Assembly: GCF_014647835.1 (NCBI RefSeq)
Contig: NZ_BMPY01000003.1
Location: 227,806-291,805 of the forward strand
Origin: Microbispora rosea subsp. aerata
Lineage (GTDB): Bacteria > Actinomycetota > Actinomycetes > Streptosporangiales > Streptosporangiaceae
DNA: 64,000 nucleotides
Direction of reading: 5' to 3'
Position numbers and translations under genes: made by a program. Within the stretch, counting starts at the first letter, position 1; each line of letters begins with the position of its first letter. The notes beneath the pieces are model-generated. The model searched no databases and was not told where the DNA came from. It saw only the letters and a list, made by a program, of their open reading frames with translations. This document shows positions 15,240 to 24,997 of the stretch, piece after piece.

Positions 15240-16885
15240 GCACTGGCCTCGTTCCTGATCGCGCGGAGCCGGTGGAGCATCGCACCGTCCGCGAAGTGGT
15301 CGTGCAACCGGCGATATTCGGCGTACAGCCGGTCGTATGCGTCGGCCCGCCCGGCGTCGGGCACGTAGGCGGCGGCCTCGCGCTTGCCCATCGCCGCCGC
15401 GGCGGCCGTGATGTCGGGGTAGGCGCCCGCCGCGACCGCGGCGTGGATCGCCGAGCCGAGGGCCGGCCCCTGGTCGGAGCCGATCACCGACAGCGGGCGG
15501 CGCAGCACGTCGGCGTAGGTCTGCATGAGGAAGCGGTTCTTGAGCAGGCCGCCGGCGACCACGAACTCCTCGACCGGCACCCCCGACGCCTCGAACGTCT
15601 CCACGATCGTCCGGGCGCCGAACGCCGTGGCCTCGATGAGCGCGCGGTAGACGTCCTCGGGGCGGGTGGCGAGCGTCTGCCCGACGATCACGCCGGACAG
15701 GGTGTGGTCGACGAGCACCGAGCGGTTGCCGCCGTGCCAGTCGAGCGCGACCAAACCGTGCTGCCCGACCTTCTGCCCGGCCGCGAGCGAGGTCAGGTAT
15801 TCGTGCAGGCCGACTCCCGCCTCCGCCGCCCGCTCCGCGTACGAGGCGGGCACGCAGTTGTCCACGAACCAGGCGAAGATGTCGCCGACGGCGGACTGGC
15901 CCGCCTCGTAGCCCCACAGGCCGGGGACGATGCCGTCGCGCACCACCCCGCACATGCCGGGCACCTCGGCGAGCTGGTCGGAGCACATGACGTGGCAGGT
16001 GGAGGTGCCCATGATGGCGACCATCTGGCCCGGCCGCACCGCGTCGGCCGCCGCGGCGGTGACGTGGGCGTCGACGTTGCCGACCGCGACCGCGATCCCC
16101 TCGGGGAGGCCCGTCCACTCGGCGGCCCGCGCGGTCAGGCGACCGGCGAGGCCGCCGAGCGGCGCGAGCTCCTGGCCGAGCTTCCGGGTGAACCCGGAGA
16201 AGGCGGGATTCAGCGCGGCCAGGAAGTCCTCGGAGGGATAACCGCCGTCCTGGTGGATGGCCTTGTATCCGGCGGTGCAGACGTTGCGGGTCTCCACGCC
16301 GGTGAGCTGCCAGATGATCCAGTCGGCCGCCTCGATCCACCGGTCGGCCCGGTCGTACATCTCCGGGTCCTCCTCCAGGAGCTGCAGCCCCTTGGCGAAG
16401 GCCCACTCGGAGGAGATCTTGCCGCCGTACCGCGCCAGCCACGGCTCGCCGCGCTCGGCGGCCACCGCGTTGATGCGGTCGGCGTGGGGCTGGGCCGCGT
16501 GGTGCTTCCAGAGCTTCGGCCAGGCGTGCGGCCGCTCGGGGAACTCCTCGCACAATGGGCGGCCGTCGGCGGTCGTGGGGAGGATCGTGCAGGCGGTGAA
16601 GTCGGTGCCGATGCCGATCACCCGGTCGGCGGGCACCTGCGCGGCGGCCAGCGCCTTCGGCACCGCGTGGCGCAGCACGTCGATCCAGTCGGCCGGCGCC
16701 TGCAGCGCCCAGTCGGGGCCGAGCCGGACGCCGGAGCCCGGCAGCGCGTCCTCGATCACGCGGTGGGCGTACTCGTGGACGGCGCTGCCCAGCTCCGCGC
16801 CGTCGCTCACCCGCACCACCACCGCGCGGCCGGATAACGTGCCGTAGTCCACACCCACCACGTAACGATCACTGTTAGCGTTCAC
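15236..16885 (-). CDS. araB: L-ribulokinase
   Basis: 549 residues, a FGGY-family sugar kinase. Phosphate 1 motif is VGVDYGTLSGRAVVV (residues 10-24), the catalytic-loop stretch includes GTDFTACTILP, and the FGGY signature is near VVAGGLLKNRFLMQTYADVL with the adenosine motif GSAIHAAVAAGAY. It phosphorylates L-ribulose. The start is a GTG at 16885 with GGAGG six bases upstream. Two odd points: the start codon lies inside a LacI-type operator (16873-16886), and codon 17 (leucine in YGTLSG) is the rare TTA. Translation of araD is coupled through an ATGA overlap. Confidence 0.96.
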   Translation of the reverse strand: MNANSDRYVVGVDYGTLSGRAVVVRVSDGAELGSAVHEYAHRVIEDALPGSGVRLGPDWALQAPADWIDVLRHAVPKALAAAQVPADRVIGIGTDFTACTILPTTADGRPLCEEFPERPHAWPKLWKHHAAQPHADRINAVAAERGEPWLARYGGKISSEWAFAKGLQLLEEDPEMYDRADRWIEAADWIIWQLTGVETRNVCTAGYKAIHQDGGYPSEDFLAALNPAFSGFTRKLGQELAPLGGLAGRLTARAAEWTGLPEGIAVAVGNVDAHVTAAAADAVRPGQMVAIMGTSTCHVMCSDQLAEVPGMCGVVRDGIVPGLWGYEAGQSAVGDIFAWFVDNCVPASYAERAAEAGVGLHEYLTSLAAGQKVGQHGLVALDWHGGNRSVLVDHTLSGVIVGQTLATRPEDVYRALIEATAFGARTIVETFEASGVPVEEFVVAGGLLKNRFLMQTYADVLRRPLSVIGSDQGPALGSAIHAAVAAGAYPDITAAAAAMGKREAAAYVPDAGRADAYDRLYAEYRRLHDHFADGAMLHRLRAIRNEASA

Positions 16886-16886
16886 A
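16873..16886. promoter_or_regulatory. LacI-type operator over the araB start codon
   Basis: TGTTAGCGTTCACA matches TGTTAGCGCTAACA at 12 of 14 positions. It covers the GTG start and the next three codons of araB. A repressor bound here could block elongation from upstream or an internal promoter in the 97-base gap after mmsB. Confidence 0.6.
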
Positions 16887-16982
16887 TCTAACCTCCAGAG
16901 GCTTGGATCCGGGGGGCGGGGGCCGCCGGCCTGCGACGGAGCCGGCGGCCCGGGATCGGTGTGCTTGTGATGCCGGCCGTCG

Positions 16983-18242
16983 TCAGCGCGCGGTGCCCGC
17001 CCTGCGCTTGGTCCACACGTCGAACGCCACCGCGGCGAGCAGCACGGCGCCCTTGACGAGCATGACCCGCTCACTGGGCGAGCCGATCAACGACATGCCG
17101 TTGTTGATCACCGCCATGATCAGGCCGCCGGTGATCGCGCCGACCACCTTGCCCACGCCGCCCTGCACGGCCGCGCCGCCGATGAAGGCCGCGGCGATCG
17201 CGTCCAGCTCGAAGCTGTTGCCCGCGGTGGGACCGGCCTGGTTGAGCCGGCCGGCGAAGATGACGCCGGCGATCGCGGACAGCACCCCCATGTTGACGAA
17301 GATCCAGAAGACGACCGACTTGACCTTCACGCCGGACATCACGGCCGCCTGCAGGTTCCCGCCGATCGCGTAGATCTGCCGTCCGAAGACCGTGCGGTTG
17401 GCCATCAGCGAGTACGCCAGCACGAGCACCGCGAGCAGCACGAGCACCCACGGCAGGTTCTTGAACCGGGCGAGCTGCACGACGAGGAAGAGGATCACGG
17501 CGGCTCCGGCCGCCATCTTCAGCGCGAACAGCGCCAGGGAGTCCACCGCCTGGCCGTAGCCCTTGCGGGCGGCCCGGGCGCGCCATTGCGCCAGGACCAT
17601 GCCGGCGATCGCGGCGATGCCGACCAGCAGGCTGAACAGGTCCGCGCCGCCGAGCGGGCCGAGGCCGACGTTGCCGAGCCAGCCGTCGGTGAAGCCGTTG
17701 GCCAGCGTGCGCACCTGGTCGGGGAACGGGCCGATGCCCTGGTTGCCCAGGACGGTGAGGGTCAGCGCCCGGAACAGCAGCATGCCGGCCAGCGTGACGA
17801 TGAACGCCGGGATGCCGAAGTACGCGATCCAGTAGCCCTGCCACGCCCCGATCAGCGCGCCGGCGACGAGCGTGATCAGCAGGGCCAGCGGCCAGGCCAC
17901 GCCCATGTTCACCATGAGCACCGCGGCCAGCGCGCCGGTGACCGCGACCACCGACCCGACCGACAGGTCGATGTGCCCCGCGATGATGATCAGGATCATC
18001 CCGATCGCGAGGATCAGGATGTAGGAGTTCTGCACGATGATGTTGGAGATGTTCTGCGGCTGCAGCAGAGCGCCGTCGGTCAGCACCGAGAACAACGCGA
18101 TGATCAGCGCGAAGGCGATGTAGATGCCGCTGGAACGCAGGTTGAGCGACAGCCCGCCGAGCGACACCCGGCCCGGCCGCTTCGGCGCTCCCCCGCCGCC
18201 CTCGGCGCCGACCTCCACGTCGGCGGGCGTGATGCTGCTCAT
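16983..18242 (-). CDS. mmsB: Multiple-sugar ABC transporter permease
   Basis: 419 residues with about ten to eleven membrane spans. The permease signature LIIIAGHIDLSVGSVVAVTGALAAV lies near residues 82-106 and a second conserved block is AFIGGAAVQGGVGKVVGAITGG near 350. Its length and its pairing with a ChvE-like binding protein and a double ATPase identify the GguB/MmsB type, known to import several monosaccharides including L-arabinose, D-galactose and D-xylose. The gene follows the ATPase gene by six bases, so both are in one operon. A 97-base gap with an operator separates it from araB. Confidence 0.92.
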   Translation of the reverse strand: MSSITPADVEVGAEGGGGAPKRPGRVSLGGLSLNLRSSGIYIAFALIIALFSVLTDGALLQPQNISNIIVQNSYILILAIGMILIIIAGHIDLSVGSVVAVTGALAAVLMVNMGVAWPLALLITLVAGALIGAWQGYWIAYFGIPAFIVTLAGMLLFRALTLTVLGNQGIGPFPDQVRTLANGFTDGWLGNVGLGPLGGADLFSLLVGIAAIAGMVLAQWRARAARKGYGQAVDSLALFALKMAAGAAVILFLVVQLARFKNLPWVLVLLAVLVLAYSLMANRTVFGRQIYAIGGNLQAAVMSGVKVKSVVFWIFVNMGVLSAIAGVIFAGRLNQAGPTAGNSFELDAIAAAFIGGAAVQGGVGKVVGAITGGLIMAVINNGMSLIGSPSERVMLVKGAVLLAAVAFDVWTKRRAGTAR

Positions 18243-18248
18243 GTCGAG

Positions 18249-19778
18249 CTACTCCTGTCCCTTGGTCATGAGATACATGAGGCGTTCCTGCGTGGCCTCC
18301 TCACGGGGCACCTCGCCGGTGATGCGCCCCTCGGAGAGCGTGTAGACGCGGTCGCACAGGCCGAGCAGCTCGGGCAGCTCCGACGAGATCACCAGAACGG
18401 CCTTGCCCTGCTCCGCGAGCCGGTTGATGATCGTGTAGATCTCGTACTTGGCGCCGACGTCGATGCCCCGGGTCGGCTCGTCGAGGATCAGCACGTCCGG
18501 CTCGGTCAGGATCCACTTGGACAGCACGACCTTCTGCTGGTTGCCGCCGCTCAGCTTGCCGACGACGCTGTCGACGCCGGGCGCCTTGATGTTCATGCTC
18601 GCGCGGAACCGCTCGGCGACGCGGTATTCCTCGTACTCGTTGACCCAGCCGCGCTTGGCCAGGCCCTTGAGGCCGGCGGCGCTGATGTTGCGCTTGATGT
18701 CGTCGATGAGGTTGAGGCCGTACCTCTTGCGGTCCTCGGTGGCGTAGGCGATGCCGTGCCTGATCGCGTCCTGCACGGTGCGGATCTCGATCGGCCTGCC
18801 GTCCTTGAAGATCCTGCCGGAGATGTGCACGCCGTACGTCCGCCCGAACACGCTCATCGCCAGCTCCGTGCGTCCGGCGCCCATCAGCCCCGCCAGGCCC
18901 ACGATCTCACCGCGGCGCAGCATGAGCGAGGCCCCGTCGACCACCTTCCTGCCGGGCTGGCTGGGGCTGTAGACCGTCCAGTCCTCGATGCGGAACGCCT
19001 CCTCGCCGATCGACGGCGTACGCGGCGGGAAGCGGTTGTCCAGGGCGCGGCCGACCATCCCGGAGATGAGGCGGTCCTCGGTCACCTCGTCGCGGGCCAT
19101 GTCCAGCGTCTCGATCGTGCGCCCGTCGCGCAGGATCGTGACGGAGTCGGCGATCGCGGTGACCTCGTTGAGCTTGTGCGAGATGATCACGCAGGTGATG
19201 CCGTCGTCCCTGAGCCCGCGCAGCAGGTCGAGCAGGTGGGCGGAGTCCTCGTCGTTGAGCGCCGCGGTCGGCTCGTCGAGGATGAGGAGCTTGACCTCCT
19301 TCGACAGCGCCTTGGCGATCTCCACGAGCTGCTGCTTGCCGACGCCGATGTCGGCGACCGTCGTCGTGGGGTTCTCCCGCAGGCCGACCCGCTTCAGCAG
19401 CTCGCCGGCCTCGTAGTTGGTGCGGTTCCAGTCGATGATTCCGCGCCTGGCCCGCTCGTTGCCGAGGTAGATGTTCTCCGCGATCGACAGCTGCGGGCAC
19501 AGCGCCAGCTCCTGGTGGATGATGACGATGCCGGCGCGCTCGCTGTCGCGGATGCCGCCGAACTCGCAGCGCCTGCCCTCGAAGGTGATCTCACCCTCGT
19601 ACTGGCCGTGGGGATAGACCCCGGACAGCACCTTCATCAGCGTCGACTTGCCGGCGCCGTTCTCGCCGCAGATGGCGTGGATCTCACCCCGTCGGACCGC
19701 CAGGTTGACGTCCCGCAGCGCCGTCACCCCGGGGAACGTCTTGGTGATCCCCGTCATCCGCAAGATGTGCTCGGTCAT
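18249..19778 (-). CDS. mmsA: Multiple-sugar ABC transporter ATP-binding protein
   Basis: 509 residues with two ABC cassettes, the usual form for monosaccharide importers. The first cassette has Walker [10 protein letters not shown] (about 38-46) and Walker [12 protein letters not shown]; the second has a degenerate A-loop region ([12 protein letters not shown]) in place of a good Walker A, and signature [14 protein letters not shown] with [14 protein letters not shown]. This asymmetry is normal for the family. It powers the MmsB pore with ChvE-like delivery. Called GguA in Agrobacterium. Confidence 0.93.
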   Translation of the reverse strand: MTEHILRMTGITKTFPGVTALRDVNLAVRRGEIHAICGENGAGKSTLMKVLSGVYPHGQYEGEITFEGRRCEFGGIRDSERAGIVIIHQELALCPQLSIAENIYLGNERARRGIIDWNRTNYEAGELLKRVGLRENPTTTVADIGVGKQQLVEIAKALSKEVKLLILDEPTAALNDEDSAHLLDLLRGLRDDGITCVIISHKLNEVTAIADSVTILRDGRTIETLDMARDEVTEDRLISGMVGRALDNRFPPRTPSIGEEAFRIEDWTVYSPSQPGRKVVDGASLMLRRGEIVGLAGLMGAGRTELAMSVFGRTYGVHISGRIFKDGRPIEIRTVQDAIRHGIAYATEDRKRYGLNLIDDIKRNISAAGLKGLAKRGWVNEYEEYRVAERFRASMNIKAPGVDSVVGKLSGGNQQKVVLSKWILTEPDVLILDEPTRGIDVGAKYEIYTIINRLAEQGKAVLVISSELPELLGLCDRVYTLSEGRITGEVPREEATQERLMYLMTKGQE

Positions 19779-19827
19779 GTGCCCCCCGCTCGGGAGGGCC
19801 CGGGGACGTCTCCCCGGGCCCGGATCC

Positions 19828-20946
19828 CTACTTGAGCTGGTCCTCGGTGTAGTAGTTGCTGCCGATGAGGACGTCCTTGTAGTTGTCCTTGTCGACGATC
19901 ACCGGCTCCAGCAGGTACGACGGGACGACCTTGTTGCCGTTGTCGTAGTCCGTCGTGTTGTTCACCTCGGGCGTCTGGCCCTTCAGCACCGCGTCGGCCA
20001 TCTTCACGGTCTGCTTCGCCAGCTCGCGGGTGTCCTTGAAGATGGTCGAGTACTGCTCACCGGCGATGATCGACTTGACCGACGCCAGCTCGGCGTCCTG
20101 GCCGGTCACGATCGGGTACGGCTGGCCGCTGGTGCCGTAGCCGGAGCTCTTCAGCGCCGACAGGATGCCGATGGACAGCCCGTCGTACGGCGAGAGCACG
20201 CCGTCGACCTTGGTGTCGCCGGTGTAGGTCTTGGTGAGGATGTCCTCCATGCGCTTTTGCGCCGTGGCCGGGTCCCACCGCAGGATGGCGGCCTGCTTGA
20301 AGTCGGTCTGGCCGCTCTTGATCACCAGCGTGCCGTCGTCGATCTTCGGCTGGAGCACCGACATCGCGCCGTTCCAGAAGAAGGTGGCGTTGTTGTCGTC
20401 CGGCGAGCCGGCGAACAGCTCGACGTTGAACGGGCCCTTCTTGCCGCTGTCGACGCCGAGGCCCTTCAGCAGCGAGGTCGCCTGCTGCACGCCGACCTTG
20501 AAGTTGTCGAAGGTCGCGTAGTAGTCGACGTTCGGGCTGTTGCGGATGAGCCGGTCGTAGGCGATGACCGGGATCTTGTTGTCCGCGGCCTGCTGAAGCT
20601 GCGAGGTGATCGCGGTGCCGTCGATCGAGGCGATGATCAGGAGCTTGGCGCCCTTGGTGATCTGGTTCTCGATCTGGTTGACCTGGGTGGGGATGTCGTT
20701 CTCGGCGTACTGGAGGTCCACCTGGTAGCCGAGCGCCTCGAGCTGCTGCTTGACGTTGTCGCCGTCGTGGATCCAGCGTTCGGACGACTTGGTGGGCATG
20801 GTGACGCCGATCAGGGCTCCGGCGTTGCCGGCCGCCGCGGAGGCCGACGCCTCGGCGTCCACCGTCTTCTGGCTGGAACCACAGGCCGTCATCGTCGCGG
20901 CGAGCGCGATGGCGGACACCACGCCCCCGATTCGAGTCAGTTTCAT
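19828..20946 (-). CDS. chvE: ChvE-like multiple-sugar-binding lipoprotein
   Basis: 372 residues. The signal peptide ends in a lipobox with MTACGSS, so the mature protein is anchored by a cysteine at about 22. The periplasmic-binding fold begins [20 protein letters not shown], typical of ChvE, and contains [22 protein letters not shown] and [15 protein letters not shown]. ChvE-type proteins bind aldoses such as arabinose, galactose, glucose and xylose. An AAGGAG ribosome site precedes the ATG. It lies 78 bases after yjfF and 49 before mmsA on the same strand, linking the two transporters in one transcript unless a promoter hides in the gap. Confidence 0.92.
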   Translation of the reverse strand: MKLTRIGGVVSAIALAATMTACGSSQKTVDAEASASAAAGNAGALIGVTMPTKSSERWIHDGDNVKQQLEALGYQVDLQYAENDIPTQVNQIENQITKGAKLLIIASIDGTAITSQLQQAADNKIPVIAYDRLIRNSPNVDYYATFDNFKVGVQQATSLLKGLGVDSGKKGPFNVELFAGSPDDNNATFFWNGAMSVLQPKIDDGTLVIKSGQTDFKQAAILRWDPATAQKRMEDILTKTYTGDTKVDGVLSPYDGLSIGILSALKSSGYGTSGQPYPIVTGQDAELASVKSIIAGEQYSTIFKDTRELAKQTVKMADAVLKGQTPEVNNTTDYDNGNKVVPSYLLEPVIVDKDNYKDVLIGSNYYTEDQLK

Positions 20947-21024
20947 GGGAATCTCCTTGGTTGGGGGTCGCCGGAGAGCCGGATTCGGCCGCTGCCGGGG
21001 GAAGGCATGAGACTGCTCCTCACG

Positions 21025-22023
21025 TCAATGGGCTCCGCGTCGCGATCCGGCCGAGAACACGCGCTGCAGGAGGATGAACGCGAACAGCAGCACCCCGATG
21101 AAGATCTTGGTCCACCACGAGCTCAGCGTGCCCTCGAAGCTGATGATCGTCTGGATCAGGCCGAGCACGAGCACGCCGAGCACGGTGCCGGCGAGGTAGC
21201 CGCTGCCGCCGGTGAGCAGCGTGCCGCCGATGACGACCGCCGCGATCGCGTCCAGCTCCATGCCGACGGCGCTGAGGCCGTACCCGGACAGGGAGTAGAA
21301 GGCGAACAGCAGCCCGCCGAGCGCGGAGCAGAACCCGCTGATCGTGTAGACGGCGATCTTCGTGCGGGCCACCGGGAGGCCCATCAGCAGGGCCGACTGC
21401 TCGCTGCCGCCGGTCGCGTACACGTTGCGGCCGAGCCGGGTGTAGTGCAGCATGTACGCCGCGATCAGCACGACCACGATCGAGATCACCGCGCTCGGAG
21501 ACAGCGACAGGTCGCCGCCGAGGTTGATCCTCGTCTGCGCGATCGCGGTGAACGTCTCGTTCTCGATCGGGATCGAGTCGGTGCTGATCGTGTAGCACAA
21601 GCCGCGGGCGAGGAACATCCCGGCCAAGGTGACGATGAACGGCTGGATCTCGAAGTAGTGGATGATCGCGCCCATGCCCAGGCCCAGCGTCGCGCCGATC
21701 ACCAGCACCAGGGCGATGACCGCGTACGCCGGCCAGCCGTCCTTCAACAGGCTGGCGCTGACCATGGTGGCGAGCGCGACCACCGACCCCACGGACAGGT
21801 CGATGCCGCCGGTCAGGATCACGAACGTCATGCCGACCGCGACGACCAGCAGGAAGGCGTTGTCGATGAAGACGTTGAGGATGATCTGCCCGGTGGCGAA
21901 GTTGTCGTAGCGGACGCCGCCCGCCACGAACATCGCCACGAACAGGCAGGCGGTCACCAGGACCGGGACGTACTTCTGCGGGACCACGCGGCGCAGCCCC
22001 GGCAGACCGGTGATGCTCGTCAT
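21025..22023 (-). CDS. yjfF: Sugar ABC transporter permease YjfF
   Basis: 332 residues, equal to E. coli YjfF. Membrane spans include VVAVGMTFVILTGGIDLSVGSVV near 60-80, the permease signature of this family. It is one of two permeases of a YtfQRT-YjfF system and its ATG overlaps the ytfT stop (ATGA). In E. coli the system takes up galactofuranose and its binding protein prefers furanose forms, so here it may import L-arabinofuranose released by the GH51 and GH43 enzymes (inference). Confidence 0.93.
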   Translation of the reverse strand: MTSITGLPGLRRVVPQKYVPVLVTACLFVAMFVAGGVRYDNFATGQIILNVFIDNAFLLVVAVGMTFVILTGGIDLSVGSVVALATMVSASLLKDGWPAYAVIALVLVIGATLGLGMGAIIHYFEIQPFIVTLAGMFLARGLCYTISTDSIPIENETFTAIAQTRINLGGDLSLSPSAVISIVVVLIAAYMLHYTRLGRNVYATGGSEQSALLMGLPVARTKIAVYTISGFCSALGGLLFAFYSLSGYGLSAVGMELDAIAAVVIGGTLLTGGSGYLAGTVLGVLVLGLIQTIISFEGTLSSWWTKIFIGVLLFAFILLQRVFSAGSRRGAH

Positions 22024-23066
22024 GCCGAGACCCTCACCTTCTCTTCGGTAGCCGGGCGCGCCTCGATCGGGCGCCTGCGGCGGTGGAACACCTTCGCGCG
22101 GAAGGCCGGGGACTGGATCAGGCAGACGATGGTCACCACGAGCGCCTTGAACAGCAGGGTGGTCTCCGGCGGGACGCCGATCGAGTAGATCGTGGTGGTC
22201 AGCGTCTGGATGATGAGGGCGCCCAGCACGGTGCCGCTCAGCGAGAAACGGCCGCCGGACAGCGGGGTGCCGCCGATGACGACGGCGAGGATCGCGTCCA
22301 GCTCGATCCACAGGCCGGCGTTGTTGCCGTCCGCGCTGGAGACGTTCGAGCTGATCATCAGACCGGCGATGCCGGCGCACAGCGCGCAGAACGCGTACAC
22401 CGTCATGAGCACCCCGCGGGCGCTGATGCCGGCCAGGCGGCTCGCCTCGGCGTTGCCGCCGACCGACTCGATGAGCAGGCCGAGCGCCAGGCGCCGGGTG
22501 AGGAACGCGGTGAGCGCGAGCACGACCGCCACGATGATGATCCCGAACGGCAGCGTCAGCCAGTAGCCGCCGCCGATCAGCTTGTACGGCGCGCTGTTGA
22601 CGGTGGTGATCTGGCCGTCGGTGATGAGCTGGGCCAGGCCGCGCCCGGCGACCATCAAGATGAGCGTCGCGATGATCGGCTGGATGCCGATGCCCGCGAC
22701 GAGGAAGCCGTTCCACAGGCCGAGGACCACCGACAGCGCGAGCGCGACGCCCACGGCCGTCAGCACGCCGCTCACCGAGTTCTGGTCCGACAGGTCGCTG
22801 ATCTGCATGCAGGCCAGCGCCCCCGCGATCGCCACGACCGACCCCACCGACAGGTCGATGCCGCTGGTGGCGATGACCAGCGTCATGCCGGTCGCGACGA
22901 GGATCAGCGGCGCGCCGAAGCGGAAGATGTCGATGAGGCTGCCGTACAGGTGGCCTTCCCTCATCTGGATCCTGAAGAAGCCGTCGGTGAAGACGAGGTT
23001 GAGCAGCAGCAGCGCGACCAGGACGACCACGGGCCAAAACAGGCGGTGTTTCAGGATCCGGTTCAT
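22020..23066 (-). CDS. ytfT: Sugar ABC transporter permease YtfT
   Basis: 348 residues with about eight to ten spans. Conserved stretches are ATGMTLVIATSGIDLSVGSVV and LDAILAVVIGGTPLSGGRFS. It pairs with YjfF to form a heterodimeric pore. The start overlaps the ytfR stop by four bases. A basic C-terminal tail (HRRRRPIEARPATEEK) is cytoplasmic. Confidence 0.93.
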   Translation of the reverse strand: MNRILKHRLFWPVVVLVALLLLNLVFTDGFFRIQMREGHLYGSLIDIFRFGAPLILVATGMTLVIATSGIDLSVGSVVAIAGALACMQISDLSDQNSVSGVLTAVGVALALSVVLGLWNGFLVAGIGIQPIIATLILMVAGRGLAQLITDGQITTVNSAPYKLIGGGYWLTLPFGIIIVAVVLALTAFLTRRLALGLLIESVGGNAEASRLAGISARGVLMTVYAFCALCAGIAGLMISSNVSSADGNNAGLWIELDAILAVVIGGTPLSGGRFSLSGTVLGALIIQTLTTTIYSIGVPPETTLLFKALVVTIVCLIQSPAFRAKVFHRRRRPIEARPATEEKVRVSA

Positions 23067-24574
23067 GCTCGGGCTCCGCTCGCGATCGTCTCCGTCAGTG
23101 CGTCGGTGGTGAGGCGCTCGTCGTTGTCCAGCTCGGCGACGAGCCTGCGGTCGCGCAGCACGCCCACCTTGTGGCTGAGCCGCAGCACCTCCTCAAGCTC
23201 GGCGGAGATGAACAGCACGGCCATCCCGCCGTCCGACAGCTCGGCGACCAGGCGCTGGATCTCGGCTTTGGCCCCGACGTCGATGCCGCGGGTGGGCTCG
23301 TCGAGGATGAGCAGGCGGGGCTCCAGGATCAGCCAGCGGGCCAGCAGCACCTTCTGCTGGTTGCCGCCGCTCAGGTTCCTGACGAGCTGGTCGGGGTCGG
23401 CCGGGCGGATGTTCAGCGCGGCGACGTACTTGTCGACCAGCTCGTCCTGCTTGCGCCGGGGGATCGGCCGGGTCCAGCCGCGGGCGGCCTGCAGGGCGAG
23501 GATGATGTTCTCCCGGACGGTGAGGTCGGGGATGAGCCCCTCGGCCCGCCGGTTCTCCGAGCAGAAGGCGAGCTTCCTGGCGACCGCGGAGCGGGGCGTG
23601 CGCAGGCTGACCTGCTCGCCGCCGATCTTCAGCGCGCCGGTGCCCGCGTGGTCGGCGCCGAACAGCAGCCGGGCGACCTCCGTGCGGCCCGAGCCGAGCA
23701 GGCCGGCCAGGCCCACGACCTCGCCTTCGTGGATGGTGAGCGTGAACGGCTCGATCGCGCCGGGGCGGCCCAGCCGCTCGGCCTCGACCAGCGGCGCGCC
23801 CTCGCGGGCGGGCGGGCGCGCCTCCAGCTTCTCCAGGTCGGCCAGCTCGCGGCCGATCATCTTGCCGACCAGCTCGACCTGGCTCAGCTCGCTGGTGAGA
23901 TACTCCCCCACCAGCTTGCCGTTGCGCAGGATCGTCATCCGGTCGGAGATCTCGTAGATCTGGTCGAGGAAGTGCGAGACGAACAGGATCGCGATGCCCT
24001 GCTCCTTCAGGCGGCGCATCACCCGGAAGAGCTGGGCGACCTCCCCCGCGTCGAGGCTGGAGGTGGGCTCGTCCAGGATGAGCACCTTCGCGTCGATGTC
24101 CACCGCTCGCGCGATCGCCACCATCTGCTGGATGGCCAGCGAGTACGACGCCAGCGGGGCCGACACGTCGATGTCGAGGTCGAGACGGGAGAGGATCTCC
24201 GCCGCCCGGCGGCGCATCGCCCTCCACTGGATCCGGCCGAAGCGGCGCGGCTCACGTCCGATGAAGATGTTCTCCGCCACCGACAGGTTGGTGCAGAGGT
24301 TCACCTCCTGGTAGACGGTGCTGATGCCCGCCTGCTGCGCGGCGAGCGGGCTGGAGAAGGCGACCCGCCTGCCCTCCAGCTCGATCTCTCCGGCGTCGAT
24401 GTCGTAGACCCCGGTCAGCACCTTGATCAAGGTCGATTTGCCGGCGCCGTTCTCTCCCATCAGCGCGTGGACCTCTCCCGGCAGCAGCCGGAAGTCCACG
24501 CCGTCCAGCGCCTTCACGCCGGGGAACTGCTTGCCGATCCCGCTCATCCGCAGGATCGGCGCGGGTGCGGCCAT
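23063..24574 (-). CDS. ytfR: Sugar ABC transporter ATP-binding protein YtfR
   Basis: 503 residues with two ABC cassettes. Walker A is GENGAGKST near 41-49, the first signature region SYSLAIQQMVAIARA and Walker [12 protein letters not shown]; the second cassette has [14 protein letters not shown] and [14 protein letters not shown] with a degenerate Walker A (GLLGSGRTE). I start it at the ATG at 24574, preceded by AGAGAGGGG eight bases away. The open frame continues upstream through the intergenic repeats, where it would give only arginine-rich low-complexity sequence, so that part is rejected. Confidence 0.93.
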   Translation of the reverse strand: MAAPAPILRMSGIGKQFPGVKALDGVDFRLLPGEVHALMGENGAGKSTLIKVLTGVYDIDAGEIELEGRRVAFSSPLAAQQAGISTVYQEVNLCTNLSVAENIFIGREPRRFGRIQWRAMRRRAAEILSRLDLDIDVSAPLASYSLAIQQMVAIARAVDIDAKVLILDEPTSSLDAGEVAQLFRVMRRLKEQGIAILFVSHFLDQIYEISDRMTILRNGKLVGEYLTSELSQVELVGKMIGRELADLEKLEARPPAREGAPLVEAERLGRPGAIEPFTLTIHEGEVVGLAGLLGSGRTEVARLLFGADHAGTGALKIGGEQVSLRTPRSAVARKLAFCSENRRAEGLIPDLTVRENIILALQAARGWTRPIPRRKQDELVDKYVAALNIRPADPDQLVRNLSGGNQQKVLLARWLILEPRLLILDEPTRGIDVGAKAEIQRLVAELSDGGMAVLFISAELEEVLRLSHKVGVLRDRRLVAELDNDERLTTDALTETIASGARA

Positions 24575-24597
24575 GCGGTGCCCCTCTCTGTGTTTCC

Positions 24598-24934
24598 CGC
24601 TCACCATCGGAGCGCTCACTCCCGCCGTCTTCCCTCGTCGCGCTTGGTCGCTTCGCTCCCGCACGCTCCTCAGTCCAGACCGGCGGCGCGCTCCTCCGGA
24701 TCGCTCGATCCGTCTCTCCCGCTCGTCCTCCGAGCGCTCACTTCCGCCTGGTCGTGCCGGAGGCGCGCCATGAGCACGCCCTCGTCGCGCTTGGTCGCTT
24801 CGCTCCCGCGCGCTCCTCGGTCCAGACCACGGCCGCGCCCCGCGCGGCTCCCGCGTGCTCCTCATCCGTCCAGACGGCGGCGCGCTCCTCCGGATCGCTC
24901 GATCCGTCTGTCCCGCTCACCCTCGGAGCGCTCG
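24598..24934. repeat. Mosaic intergenic repeats between ytfQ and ytfR
   Basis: The 423-base gap has no gene. It holds a 50-base repeat at 24632-24681 and 24779-24828 (a few mismatches), a 43-base repeat at 24682-24724 and 24876-24918, and a shorter unit of the form CCCGCTC..TCGGAGCGCTC near 24597, 24718 and 24911. The 43-base unit contains the small palindrome CGGATCGCTCGATCCG. The order is C-A-B-C-A-(part A)-B-C. It looks like a REP-type element placed where a stable 3' end for the binding-protein message would be useful. Confidence 0.75.
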
Positions 24935-24997
24935 ATTCGTGTTTCCCGCGCAGCACTGGGGCGGGCCGCCCCGGGGGCGAGGCGGCCCGGACCCGGA

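Noticed and set aside
24575-24865. N-terminal extension of YtfR through the repeats
   Set aside because: Arg/Ser/Glu low-complexity translation of the repeat DNA; good ribosome site and family start at 24574.
24598-24934. CRISPR array
   Set aside because: Repeats are of three kinds, not evenly spaced, with no constant spacer length and no cas genes in the window.
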